64,000 bases of DNA, from positions 7,735,001-7,799,000 of the forward strand of contig CM064713.1 of NCBI GenBank assembly GCA_032717465.1. The letters run 5' to 3'. Source of the DNA: Coenobita brevimanus. Taxonomy: Eukaryota; Arthropoda; Malacostraca; Decapoda; Coenobitidae. Each line of letters starts with the position of its first letter. Positions within the stretch are counted from its first letter, which is position 1. The notes beneath the pieces are model-generated. The model ran no database searches and was not told the DNA's origin. It saw only the letters and a program-made list of their open reading frames with translations. Both the position numbers and the translations under genes were made by a program. Shown piece after piece: positions 19,657-30,372 of the stretch.

Positions 19657-20596
19657 CTGTATAGCCAGACGCCTTAATCTCGTAAGGGGTGGCCATGTCG
19701 CCCTGTTCCCCACCATTTCACTGCCCTGCTCCCAGCTCACACCTCCTTCTTTCATATACCTTTCTACTCCATCCCTCAGTCTCATCCTTGGCCTCCCCTT
19801 TCCTGTACTCCTGTCCCTCCACCTCACTCACATACACTCTCCTCATCAGTTTCTCACTGTCCATCCTCTCTGCATGGCCAAACCACCTCTGTATTTCTCC
19901 TAATGCTTTCTGTCACATCCACACCACAACACTCTTTCACTGTCTCATTTGACACTCTGTCTCTCCATGTAACTCCACATGCTCCTTTTAGATAACTCAT
20001 TTCTGCTGCTCTCACTCTGGACTTGTATCTTTCTAACAAGGTCCAAGCTTCACTTCCATGCATTTGAGTTGGTATCACAACACTGTCAAGCAGCGACATG
20101 CACACTTTCTTGTTTCTTATCACTGCTTTCAAAGAACCAGCAACCTTTCTTCTTTGTTGTACCCTTTCAAGCACTTCACCCCCCAAAATTCCATCTTTAC
20201 TCATCACACTACCCAAGTACTTAAAATGCACTCTCATTTTCCATTTCTTCATCATCCAGCCTCACTGTACATTAAGTGACTTCATTTCTCTGAAAGACTG
20301 TAACCTTACTCTTCCCTACAGTCACCTTTAGATTCAGTTTCAAACACACTCTTCCAAACTCATTCACCTTACAGTTTGCCTTCTTTTTCACTTAACAATA
20401 CAGTATCATCTGGAAACAACAGTACAGGGAGTTTCCAAATGCTGCCTTCTGTCATTAATGCCACTTCAACATCCACTGCCATACCTTGTATCTGTTTTAT
20501 AACTCCATCCATGTACAGATTGAACAACCATGGGGACATGACACATCATTGCTTCAGTCCAACTTTCATACAGTTCACCATCCACACGCATTACGT
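19657..20596 (-). mobile_element. RTE-1 LINE, 3' part of an interrupted copy
   Basis: The 3' end (agccagacgccttaatctcg in plus orientation) starts at 19657 and the minus-strand ORF 20255-19854 encodes the C-terminal part (YLGSVMSKDG, YLKGACGVTWRDRVSNE). It stops at 20596 within the RT region. The rest of the same coding line resumes at about 30373, where a segment lacking the 3' part continues to the endonuclease. I infer one LINE split by about 9.8 kb of later insertions. Confidence 0.75.
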
Positions 20597-20640
20597 TTCG
20601 TTTTTAAAGGCTCCAACATGCTTGCATGCGTCGGCCTTGG

Positions 20641-21295
20641 TCACTTAATGGCGGCTCTCCATGCTGCATGATCCATTGCAGCCTCCCTGTTCAGTTCCTT
20701 AACCCTGAGGTCACACTGAATGACCTCGTCCCATGTCTTTCTCGGTCTACCCCTCGTAACCCCACCCCCAATATTAACACTTCTCGCCTTCCTCACCCAA
20801 TTATCATCCCCTATCCTCTCCACATGTCCAAACCATCTCAATCTACCTCTCCTCATCACAAAACCAATACACTCCAGTCCCATCCTACCTCTCAACTCTT
20901 CCATCGTGAACCCAGTCCCCCCAGACCTTGGATGCAGGGACGCACTACACATCCACCTAATCATTGTCATTTCTGTACGTCTGAGCCGGCAAATATCCTC
21001 CTCCTTCACTGCCAAGGTCTCACTACCATACAGCATTACACTCCTAACATGCTGCATACAAAGACCCCTTAGCACATAGGGAGAATCCTCTCAATGTCAG
21101 GAGAGGCAAGAGGTCCCTGAACTTGTTCCAACCACTTCTCACCTTAACCACAGAGCTAGCTCCAGCCTCACCTCCAGCACACAACATGTCTCCCAAATAA
21201 CAAAACTCTTCCACACACTCAAGAGATTCACCAGCAAGTTCAATTCTTTCACGTCTGACAATCTCCACCTGCTCTCCCCGACACACCATACACAT
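20641..21295 (-). pseudogene. RTE-2 C-terminal region
   Basis: Minus-strand blocks 21295-21044 and 21075-20641 encode FCYLGDMLCAGGEAGASSVV, LYGSETLAVKEEDICRLRRT and GRLRWFGHVERIGDDNWVRK, ending GRPRKTWDEVIQCDLRVKEL. This is the conserved C-terminal tail seen in many invertebrate RTE-like LINEs. One frameshift lies near 21060. Confidence 0.75.
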
Positions 21296-21310
21296 AAAAT
21301 CAGCATTATC

Positions 21311-22582
21311 TCACAGTCTACCTCTGATACCACTACATCTCTTATGCACCCATTTATCACAAACACCGCACAAGATGGAATTACTTCCCACCTCCTTGTG
21401 GCAAACTGCACATGGCCACTCTCCCTCGTCTCTCACAGTACTGCCACTAACCCTAGATATCATCACTTTTGTTTTATCTGCATTTACCCTTAAGCCCTTG
21501 TGCCCCATACCATCTCTCCACATCCTAAACCTTTTCTCCGCCTCCCTTTCGTTCTCTGCAGTCAACACCAAATCATCAGCATACAACAACTCCCACGGGA
21601 GTCCGTTTCTAAAGTCACGTGAGAGGGCTTCAGGTACCATGATAAACACCATGTGACTCAAAACTGACCCCTGATGCACACCAACATTCACGGAAAACCC
21701 ATCACTAAAATCTCCATTCACTCTTACTTGAATGTGAGCACCCACATACATAACCATAACCACCCTAACCAGCCACTCCTCCAAGCCAAGGTTTCTCATT
21801 GCCCACTTCACCACCTCTCTAGGGATTTTGTCAGAGGCCTTTTCCAAATCAACAAAAACAAAATAAATATCCCTTCTCCTACCAATATATTTTTCCTGAA
21901 GCTGTCGAACAATGAATATGGCATCAGTGGGCATAAACCCAAACTGCATCTCATCAATATTCACTCTTTCTCTAATCATACCTTCTAAAACTCTCTCCAT
22001 TACCTTCATTATCTGATCTAAAAGCTTTATACCTCTATAATTTCCTCTTTCCAGGGCATCACCCTTCCCTTTATACACATTTACAATTACACTCTTCAGC
22101 CAATCATCTGGGACAACACACTCATAAATAATCCTATTTATCAGGTCAGTGACTAACTTCACCCCTATATCGCCTGAGGCCTTCAACATTTTGGCAGTCA
22201 GGCCAGACACACCTGCTGCCTTCCCCACATTCATCCTCCCTGTTGCCTCACTCACAGTAGCAGCATTAATCAATGGCCAAGGGCCAGATACTGGATCTGC
22301 TGGCTCCAAACCTTGTCTGTCCCAGTCAAACTCCTCATTCAAGAACCGGTTATAACGCTTTCTCCATGCATCTTTAATATCCCCACTGTTCACCACTACC
22401 CTTCCTTCATCATTCTTCACACACTGCTCACCTATAATATCCCGATTATCCCTCTTCACCTGACATGCCACCCTAAATATCATGTTTTTCCTTTCCCCAT
22501 GATTTAGGTTGTCAAGTAAAAGTCTCTGTGACTCAGACTTTGCCCTGTATACCGCTCTCCTAGCCCTATGCTTGGCAGCCAA
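21311..22582 (-). CDS. RTE-2 reverse transcriptase with C-terminal zinc finger
   Basis: A 423-codon open frame. Order: a basic linker (AAKHRARRAVYRAKSESQRL), VGKAAGVSGLTAKMLKASGD, VIVNVYKGKGDALERGNYRG, FVDLEKASDKIPREVVKWAM, VHQGSVLSHMVFIMVPEAL, and the YADDLVLTAE active site near residue 330. After RT comes a cysteine/histidine-rich finger, CAVCHKEVGSNSILCGVCDK then WVHKRCSG, resembling a PHD/RING-like finger and continuing as CMVCRGE in the next frame (about 21295). It is part of a larger ORF broken by frameshifts. Confidence 0.8.
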   Translation of the reverse strand: MAAKHRARRAVYRAKSESQRLLLDNLNHGERKNMIFRVACQVKRDNRDIIGEQCVKNDEGRVVVNSGDIKDAWRKRYNRFLNEEFDWDRQGLEPADPVSGPWPLINAATVSEATGRMNVGKAAGVSGLTAKMLKASGDIGVKLVTDLINRIIYECVVPDDWLKSVIVNVYKGKGDALERGNYRGIKLLDQIMKVMERVLEGMIRERVNIDEMQFGFMPTDAIFIVRQLQEKYIGRRRDIYFVFVDLEKASDKIPREVVKWAMRNLGLEEWLVRVVMVMYVGAHIQVRVNGDFSDGFSVNVGVHQGSVLSHMVFIMVPEALSRDFRNGLPWELLYADDLVLTAENEREAEKRFRMWRDGMGHKGLRVNADKTKVMISRVSGSTVRDEGEWPCAVCHKEVGSNSILCGVCDKWVHKRCSGIRGRL

Positions 22583-22786
22583 ATATTCCTCATTGCTACC
22601 ACCCTTCTTCCATTCCCGGAAAAGCCTTCTTTTCTCCTTAACTGCAGCTTCTACGCCCTCATCCCACCACCAAGTTACCCTATGTCTTGGTGGTCCTCTT
22701 GTCCAACCGCATGTTACATCAGTAGCTCTGAAGAGATTGTTCTTGAGGGCTCTGTACTGTTCATTAATGCCTGTGTCTACAGCTCC

Positions 22787-23640
22787 CTATTCAGCCACCA
22801 CTCTCCTCAACACACTATAGAAGGCATCCCTTACTACTTGGTTTTTCAGCTTCGATATTTTCCTCCTAGGTACATAAGTCCTCTTTTTCATCACTCGTTC
22901 TTTAAGCACCATATCACAAATCAGTAGTTTGTGCTGCTGCACACACTCCTCACTTCCTATAACTTTAACATCCCTCACTAACCTCCTATCGGCCCTCCTA
23001 ACCAGAAAATAATCTATCTGACTGTTATTTCCCCCAGACTCATACATAATTAACCTACTGTCTCTTTTCCTAAAATATGTGTTGCACACAATCATGTCCA
23101 TTGCCTCCCTAAACTCAAGTATCCTTTCCCCTTCTGCATTCCTTATACCATACGCACACCCCCTATACATTCCTTCATAACCTTGTGCTGCTTCACCTAC
23201 GTGACCATTTAAGTCCCCTCCCAAAACCACTATCTCATCATCCCACATACCACCCACTACATGTATTAAATCATCCCAAAATCTATCTTTCTTTGCTTCA
23301 TCCAATCCTGCCTGTGAAGCATATGCTGATATAATTGCAGCTATCCTTCTACCGAACAGAATCTTCACTACCAATATCCTATCGCTTACTCTCATAACAT
23401 TCATAACATATTCCACCCATTTCTCCGCAACCATCACACCAACACCTCCATATCTGTCTGCCCCCCCCCTTGCCAAAACAACTTATAGCAACAGTCCTTC
23501 CCAACAATCTTTCTGGCTGATCCACCCCTGTACCGGACTTCCTGCAAACACGCCACATCCACCCAGCTCCTACTGAATGCCTCAGCGACTTCCCCTGCTC
23601 TTCCCCTCAAACTTCCCACATTCCATGAACCCACCCTCAT
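22787..23640 (-). pseudogene. RTE-2 AP-type endonuclease
   Basis: Frames 23640-23434 and 23476-22787 overlap with a shift near the G/C run at 23461-23468. Motifs: RVGSWNVGSLRGRAGEVAEA, CLQEVRYRGGSA (catalytic Glu), VVLGGDLNGHVGEAAQGYEG (GDLN), and NSQIDYFLVRR. The final catalytic His region is KLLICDMVL. It would nick the genomic target. The frameshift makes this copy inactive. Confidence 0.75.
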
Positions 23641-23840
23641 CCCCCTGGGTGATTTACTGTCCTCAGAGGTATACAGGGCAAAGTCTGAGTCACAGAGACA
23701 ATTACTTGATAACCTAAATCATGGGGAAAGGAAAAATATATTTAGGGTGGCAGGTCAGGTGAAGAGGGATAATCGGGATATCATAGGTGAGCAGTGTGTG
23801 AAGAATGATGAAGGAAGGGTAGTGGTGAACAGTGAGGATA

Positions 23841-26800
23841 TTAACCCGCCCCGTCCCGTCAACGTATGGGTACGTTGCAACGATTTGCATTTGCCAGTCC
23901 CGGCGACGTACCGGTACGTCGTGCAATTGCAATGTGCATAATTTCGACAATTTTCAAATTTCGCGCTTGATTTGCGGTACGTATCCTCGCATGACCTTCC
24001 CCTACCTGCCACCAGGCGGGGACACTCGGCGACCCTGCGCGACCCACGCTAACCCGCCACTCGTCCACTCACCTGGTAGCAACGGTCCTGCTCAGACATG
24101 GCTAAGAGAGGTCCCTCAGACAGCGAAATTCAAGCAGCCCTGGACACCTTTACAGGCGACAGTGATTCCCCACTGGACGATGAGGTTATGGATAAGGATT
24201 ATGTGCAGCCAGAGGAGGAAGAAACCACCAGCAGTGACGAGGAAGTTCTGTCTCCCAGGAAGCGGCAGTACATGACTTACCGTGCTGCTAGAGAGGGGCA
24301 GCAGGCAAAGAAGGCACGTGCAACATCCTATCCCTATCCCCAACGTGATTTGGAACCAGAATTCGAGGACGAGGACGATGACGGAGCCGTGGGACGTGCT
24401 GCCACGTGGTATGGACGTGAGGTCATAACTCATCGTGGCCCAGAGTGCACACCACGTCGTACGAGCAGGTATGGGCCTAGCATTTTGTTTGGGGAGTTAG
24501 GAAGTGAAGGGGAGGGAGTGGGGAGTGAAAGGGAAAGTGCAGGGAGGATTAGGGAAAGTGAGAGTGACGTGAGTCATTGCTCTCCCTACGTAGTGTGAGG
24601 CGGCGTAGTGAATCACGTGGGCCAGTGCAGGTGCGTTCATTATCACGTGGGGTTGTGAGGGAGGGGAATGGTGGGGAGAAACCACTCCCAAGCACGTCTT
24701 ATGCTCCCCAATATCCCCTAACACATGGTCGAGCTAGGGTGCGTGAGAAAGCACATGGTGTTGTCATGGAGGGGGAAGGTGGGGAGGAACCACTCCCCAG
24801 CACGTCTTCTGCTCCCCAATATTCCCCTATTTCATCCCCACAGCCCCCTAATATTCCTGAAGGCCGTAAGGGTAAGGGAAAGGGAAAGGGTAAAGGAAGA
24901 GGAGTGACAGTGGGGAAGCCCTCCGCACTTCTTCTCCCCAACCTCCCCAACCAGGATCTCCTCCCCACCCAGACGAAGGCGGTGATGGGGATGATGGGGA
25001 CGAGGGATTTGTGGCGTGGAATTGGGAGGATGGGAGTGATTTTTCTCCCCTCATTCACCTCTTCACTGAGCAGGGGTGCTCTGGCTGCATTGCTCCAGGA
25101 ATTCACTGTAATTCCACCAGGTTGGATTTTTTCCACCTGTTTTTTAGTGAGGCATTTGTGGAGCAGATTGTATACCATACCAACCTGTTTGCAAGCGCCC
25201 AGCGCCTAGAGAGTGAAAGATTGGGAACAAGGAGTAGGCATTGTATGATCTATGATTACCCTGTCTCCCTTCCAGAAATGTTCTTATTTTTTGCCCTGGT
25301 CCTTTTGATGGGTATTATACGAAAGAATAGAATTCCTGCTTACTGGACTAGGGACCCTGTTATGTTTACCCCAATATTTGGTCAAGTGATGAGCCGAAAT
25401 CGGTTTCAACAAATTCTAAGTCGCCTCCATTTCTATGATGCTCATGATCCTGCAAATGCAAACAACACTGATTAAATGAGGCGAATTAGGTTGGTCTTTG
25501 ATCACCTCAGGCAAACCTTTCGTTCCTCATTCTATCCCTATAGAGACCTCGTCATTGACGAGAGTCTCGTGTTGTGGAGAGGCAATATTTCATTTAGGCA
25601 GTATATACCCAGCAAAAGGCACCGTTTTGGGTTCAAGATCTTCGTTATGTGCGACTGTAGGATGGATACGTGCAAGACATAGTCTTGTACACCGGTGCAT
25701 AGACAGACATAATAGAAGATCGAAGTATTGGACTTTCGGGAGCAGTGGTAAAGACGATGATAGAAGACTACCTTCATCGTGGTCACGTCCTCTACCTGGA
25801 CAATTGGTACACTAGCCCTCTTCTCGCTCGTTATCTTCACACACATGAAACTGGAGTCTGTGGAACAGTGAAGGTGAACCGACGTCACATGGCCAAGGTA
25901 GGGCGGAAACTTGCAAGGAATGAGGTTGTCTTCTTCAAAGCCAGCAACATCCTTGCAACTGTGTGGAATCACAATAGAGAGGTAAGCCTATTGTCAGCGG
26001 TTCACTGCCCCTTGGTGCACCGTACTGATTCAGTTGATTACCATAGCGAGAACAGGCGTCGTATTTGGAAACCTGAGTGTGTCATGGATTATAATATAAA
26101 CATGCGCCTCGTGGACCAGTCAGTCTCCACAATATCGACGATAGAGTGTGCCAGGACCACAATGAAGTGGTATAAGAAACTGTTCTTTCACTTGCTAGAT
26201 ATCACTGCTCTGAATTGCCACCACCTTCACACCATGACAACAGGAGTTCAGGAAACATTTGAAGGGTTTGTGAGGGAGCTCACAAGAGAAATCTTTGCAC
26301 GGTATGCTGTAGAAAGGCCCCAACATCGCACCCGCACTGCCCCTATTGCACAAACTCCCCTGAGAATATCCGGCCGCCATTTCCCAACTCCTATCCCTCC
26401 CCAGCCAAACAGACCTAACGCAGGTGTCATGTGTGCAGTAATTCCCAGGTGAGACTCACGACACAGAGGAAGGACACCCGCTATGAGTGCGTGCAGTGTG
26501 ACGTGGGTCTCTGTATTCACCCATGTTTCAGCGAATATCACACGTTGATGCAATTCTAATATGGTGTGAATGCGAAAGGACGCTGAAATTATGAGGTAAA
26601 TGCGACAGACAGATGCTTAGTAAAATTATCAGTCATGTTGATCTCCAAATATTAGTATAAAGTGCATACGGGTATAACATAAGTGCAAAAATTGTATGTA
26701 AGTATATAAATATGCCCTAAGTGGAAACTTACATAGAGAGGGTTTTATGATGCAATATTCTGTCGCTCAGTGCAATAAATACGGCCCGTAATTATATAAT

Positions 26801-27912
26801 TATTATTATTGGAAATGCTTACAGGTATAAGTTCAAATTATTGTAAGTGCTGAAATATATTCTAAGTCAAATATTCATAGCGTGTGTATATAGATGCGAT
26901 ATCTTGACGCTCAGTTGAATGAATAAGGCACGTAATAGTGAAAATAAAAGTCAGCAAGTGGTAAAGTGTGTAATATATGTGAAGAATTAGTATATAAGTG
27001 TGTGAGTATTATGTTGGTCGAACCATTCATTGCGAGGGTATTTTCATGCGATATTCTCTCGCTCACTTGAATAAATAATGCCAGTAAGTATGTACAGTGC
27101 AGTATAGGGGTGTAAACGTGTGTAATGTAAGTGGGAAATTATAATTGGAGTGAATAAATAAAGTAGATGATGAAACACGAGTGTTTGAGATCGTGGTTGC
27201 TACGTGAATATGCGCTATCATATCGCTAAATGCCCTCGTAATGAATGAAAATGATTGAAAACATTTACAGTGGTGGCGGAAAGGTTCTATGTAAAGGGAA
27301 AAATAATAGAAAAGTGATAAAACAATTTGGTATGTTGAAATACGAGTCATAGCCAGTGCGCTTACTAAGCTGATGTGCGCTAGACTTATGCTGCATGTCA
27401 TCATAATGAATGAAAACATCTGAAAACACTTACAAACAGTTGTAATTGGTAAAATGTCATTGAAACAGAAGTATACAAGTAGAAAAAATGATAGGTTGAC
27501 TGATACAAGAAACTTAGCATATAGCATGTTATGACTCGAACCAAACTCGCTATGCTCGCGTGATGGTACAATGCTTATTTTTCATATATATGTGTCTGAA
27601 ATCCATTATATTGTTACTGTTATTGTTTATTAGTTCAAATTCAATAAATATAGAGGTGTTGTGTGTTGTTTCTCCCAGTATTCCTTACCATAGAAAACGT
27701 GAGCGCCTATCACGTCCATTATAGAACATGACACCTGGCTCGGGGGACCTCACCTGTATGGACCACTTATAGACCGCGGGAAGCCCTTTCTTTATGATTT
27801 GCCTTCGTTTCTCAACCTAAGCGGAAGTTTTAGCCAAAAAAAATTTTTTCCAAAAAGGCTCGGGACTGGGGGATGTCGGAGGTGCGGAAAACCTCGGGAC
27901 GTGACGGGTTAA
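23841..27912 (+). mobile_element. PB-c: piggyBac element with degenerate transposase (4.07 kb)
   Basis: TTAA at 23841-23844 and 27909-27912. Inside, the left end is CCCGCCCCGTCCCGTCA and the right end GGGACGTGACGGG, imperfect inverted repeats. Removing it restores the RTE-2 sequence 'gaggatattaaagatgcac'. It carries a transposase pseudogene (24098-26560) and about 1.3 kb of AT-rich 3' sequence with 'agtg'-type repeated words. The element is recognisably piggyBac by domain and by target. Confidence 0.9.
24098..26560 (+). pseudogene. piggyBac transposase, about six disabling changes
   Basis: ATG at 24098 begins an acidic N-terminus (QPEEEETTSSDEEVLSPRKR). The frame shifts near 24590 and again near 25010, where the DDE core starts: QIVYHTNLFASAQ, LPEMFLFFALVLLMGIIRKN, then a nonsense TAA at 25473-25475 in place of a Lys-like codon. 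RHRFGFKIFVMCDC follows DESLVLWRGNISFRQYIPSK (catalytic Asp), then a frameshift near 25685, and LYLDNWYTSPLLARYL (second Asp) at 25790. The C-terminus after a shift near 26430 gives a cysteine-rich finger (CHVCS, YECVQCDVGLCIHPCFSEYH). Normal piggyBac enzymes are about 600 residues. Confidence 0.85.
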
Positions 27913-27940
27913 AGATGCACGGAGAGAGCATTATAACCGG

Positions 27941-29230
27941 TTGTTGAATGAGGAGTTTGACTGGGACAGGGAAGGTTTGGAGCCAGCAGATCCAGTGTCT
28001 GGCCCTTGGCCTTTGATTGATACTGCTACTGTGAGTGAGGCAATAGGCAGGATGAGGGTGGGGAAGGCAGCAGGTGTGTCTGGGTTGACTGCCGAAATGT
28101 TGAAGGCCTCAGGCGATATAGGGGTGAGTTTAGTCACTGACCTGATAAATAGGATTATTTATGAGTGTGTTGTCCCAGATGATTGGCTGAAGAGTGTAAT
28201 TGTAAATGTGTATAAAGGGAAGGGTGATGCCCTGGAAAGAGGAAATTATAGAGGTATGAAGCTTTTAGATCAGATAATGAAGGTAATGGAGAGAGTTTTA
28301 GAAGGTATGATTAGAGAAAGAGTGAGTATTGATGAGATGCAGTTTGGGTTTATGCCAGGTAGGGGGACCACTGATGCCATATTCATTGTTCGACAGTTTC
28401 AGGAAAAATATATTGGTAGGAGAAGGGATATTTATTTTGTTTTTGTTGATTTGGAAAAGGCCTTTGACAGAGTCCCTAGAGAGGTGGTGAAGTGGGCAAT
28501 GAGAAAGCCTGGCTTGGAGGAGTGGCTGGTTAGGGTGGTTATGGCCATGTATGTGGGTGCTCACACCCAGGTGAGAGTGAATGGAGATTTGAGTGATGAG
28601 TTTTCCGTGAATGTTGGTGTGCATCAGGGGTCAGTCTTGAGTCCCATGTTGTTTATCATGGTACTTGAAGCCCTTTCACATGACTTTAGAAACGGACTCC
28701 CATTGGAGTTGTTGTATGCTGATGATTTGGTGTTGATTGCAGAGAAGGAAAGGGAGGCAGAGGAAAGGTTTAGGAAGTGGAGAGATGGTATGGGGCAAAA
28801 GGGTTTAAGGGTAAATGCAGATAAAACAAAAGTGATGATATCTAGGGTTGGTGGCGGTACTGTCAAAGACGAGGGAGAGTGGCCATTTGCGGTTTGCCAC
28901 AAGGGCGTGGGAAGTAATTCCATCTTGTGCGGTGTGTGTGATAAATGGGTGCATAAGAGATGTAGTGGTATCAGAGGTAGACTGCGAGATAATGCTGATT
29001 TTATGTGTACGGTGTGCAGAGGTGAGCAGGTGGAGATCGTCAGACGTGAGAGGATTGAACTTGCTGATGAATCTCTTGAGTGTGTGGAAGAGTTTTGTTA
29101 TTTGGGAGACATGTTGTGTGCTGGAGGTGGGGCTGGAGCTAGCTCTGTGGCTAGGGTGAGAAGTGGTTGGAAGAAATTCAGGGAGCTCTTGCCTCTCCTG
29201 ACATTGAGAGGGCTCTCCCTACGTGCTTAG
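27941..29230 (+). CDS. RTE-2 reverse transcriptase with zinc finger, plus copy
   Basis: A 429-codon open frame with VGKAAGVSGLTAEMLKASGD, FVDLEKAFDRVPREVVKWAM, VHQGSVLSPMLFIMVLEAL, YADDLVLIAE, and the finger CHKGVGSNSILCGVCDKWVH followed by KRCSG and CTVCRGE. A TAG at 29228-29230 replaces a Lys codon seen in the minus copy; the same frame then continues at 29237 (YAACVRSVMLNGSETWAVKE ...) to about 29548, where a run of 13 G shifts the frame. The codons upstream lie beyond the piggyBac. Confidence 0.8.
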   Translation: MLNEEFDWDREGLEPADPVSGPWPLIDTATVSEAIGRMRVGKAAGVSGLTAEMLKASGDIGVSLVTDLINRIIYECVVPDDWLKSVIVNVYKGKGDALERGNYRGMKLLDQIMKVMERVLEGMIRERVSIDEMQFGFMPGRGTTDAIFIVRQFQEKYIGRRRDIYFVFVDLEKAFDRVPREVVKWAMRKPGLEEWLVRVVMAMYVGAHTQVRVNGDLSDEFSVNVGVHQGSVLSPMLFIMVLEALSHDFRNGLPLELLYADDLVLIAEKEREAEERFRKWRDGMGQKGLRVNADKTKVMISRVGGGTVKDEGEWPFAVCHKGVGSNSILCGVCDKWVHKRCSGIRGRLRDNADFMCTVCRGEQVEIVRRERIELADESLECVEEFCYLGDMLCAGGGAGASSVARVRSGWKKFRELLPLLTLRGLSLRA

Positions 29231-29735
29231 GGGTCTTTGTATGCAGCATGTGTTAGGAGTGTAATGCTGAATGGCAGTGAGACCTGGGCAGTGAAGGAGG
29301 AAGACATTCGCCGGCTCAGATGTACAGAAATGACAATGATTAGGTGGATGTGCAGTGCGTCCCTGTGTCCAAGGCCTGGAGGGGCTGGGTTTACAGTGGA
29401 AGAGTTGAGAGGTAGGATGGGACTGGAGTGTATTGGTGTTGTGATGAGGAGAGGTAGATTGAGGTGGTTTGGACATGTGGAGAGGATGGGGGATGATAAT
29501 TGGGTGAGGAAGGTGAGAAGTGTTAATATTGGGGGGGGGGGGTTATGAGGGGTAGACCGAGAAAGACATGGGATGAGGTCATTAAGTGTGACCTTAGGGT
29601 TAAGGGACTGAACAGGGAGGCTGCAATGGATCGTGCAGCGTGGAGAGCCGCCATTAGGTGACCAAGGCCGACACATGCAAGCATGTTGGAGCCTTTAAAA
29701 ATGAAACGAAACAAAATGAAACGAGGCTTGCTTTG

Positions 29736-30372
29736 AAACTTTTTCTTGTGTTTTGTCATATTCAGTATTAATAAAGGGGGATAGACATACCACAGTCCCG
29801 ACTCACTGCACAGTCCCAGGTCCAGGCAATGGATCTGGGACCCCTAGCCCACCAGCTCACCAGTGGCTGTGGTAGTGGCCTCGGGGCACCCTGCCAGGAC
29901 AGCTGCAGAGACACCCTCCAAGCACGTCTTGGCACTGCAACTATCCCGCCATTATACACCCACTGATAGGGCAGCCTCCTGGGACGCTACTTCCAGGTTT
30001 GGGCCCCTCTCTATTGAGCTGAAGCGGCAGCCTGGGAACCGTAATGCCCTGTACCCTCTAGCACAGGCCTGAGCCCCATCTCCCCTAGACCCACGATCTA
30101 TGCCAGCGGAACCCCCGTCATGCCTCCCCCCAGAAGTCTGCCACTAGGTAGCGGGGGCAAAGTTTTCTGGCCGCATGCCCCTGCTGGCGCCAACCCCCGT
30201 AACGTAGTGGGATACGTTGTGTGAAATGTAAAGTGCATGCGGTGAAGTGCGTGGGATAGTTCGAGGAAATGTTTGGGAGAGTATGCTGGTCTACTCTCCA
30301 TGTTACTGTCACACTGAAAAGGTCAGCAAAGGGGGATGGTTAGATAGCTAGTGAAACAGGAGCTCCAGCTCT
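29736..30372 (-). repeat. Unassigned repeat with a Jockey-like LINE 5' leader
   Basis: Near 30290-30372 the words 'gaaaaggtcagcaaagggggatgg' occur; the same leader is at 47640-47765 (minus Jockey-like copy) and, in reverse, at 51240-51310 (plus copy). The rest (29770-30230) is GC-rich and not related to the other copies in the window. I see no conserved ORF. Confidence 0.4.

Larger units (their letters stand above)
20597..23650 (-). mobile_element. RTE-2 LINE, minus copy, near full length
   Basis: On the minus strand: endonuclease start ATGAGGGTGGGTTCATGGAA (23640), endonuclease to 22787, RT 22582-21311 with a zinc finger, C-terminal part 21295-20641, and a 3' end gttggagcctttaaaaacg at 20597-20625. 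Fewer breaks than most copies here. The 'MRVGSWNVGSL' start resembles the endonuclease of RTE-type elements known through the domesticated-looking protein CFDP2. The clade within the RTE superfamily is not resolved. Confidence 0.8.
23668..29735 (+). mobile_element. RTE-2 LINE, plus copy, 5'-truncated, split by piggyBac
   Basis: The plus copy starts around 23668 ('ggtatacagggcaaagtctg', matching 22530-22560 of the minus copy), is cut at TTAA 23841, resumes at 27913 and runs to a 3' end 'ttggagcctttaaaaatg' and an AAACGA-rich tail near 29735. It lies head to head with the minus copy only about 20 bp away, so one may have inserted next to the 5' end of the other. Confidence 0.8.

Noticed and set aside
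20597..29735. Twin priming as the origin of the inverted RTE-2 pair
   Set aside because: The two copies overlap over most of the element and both have a 3' end; twin priming gives non-overlapping parts with one 3' end.
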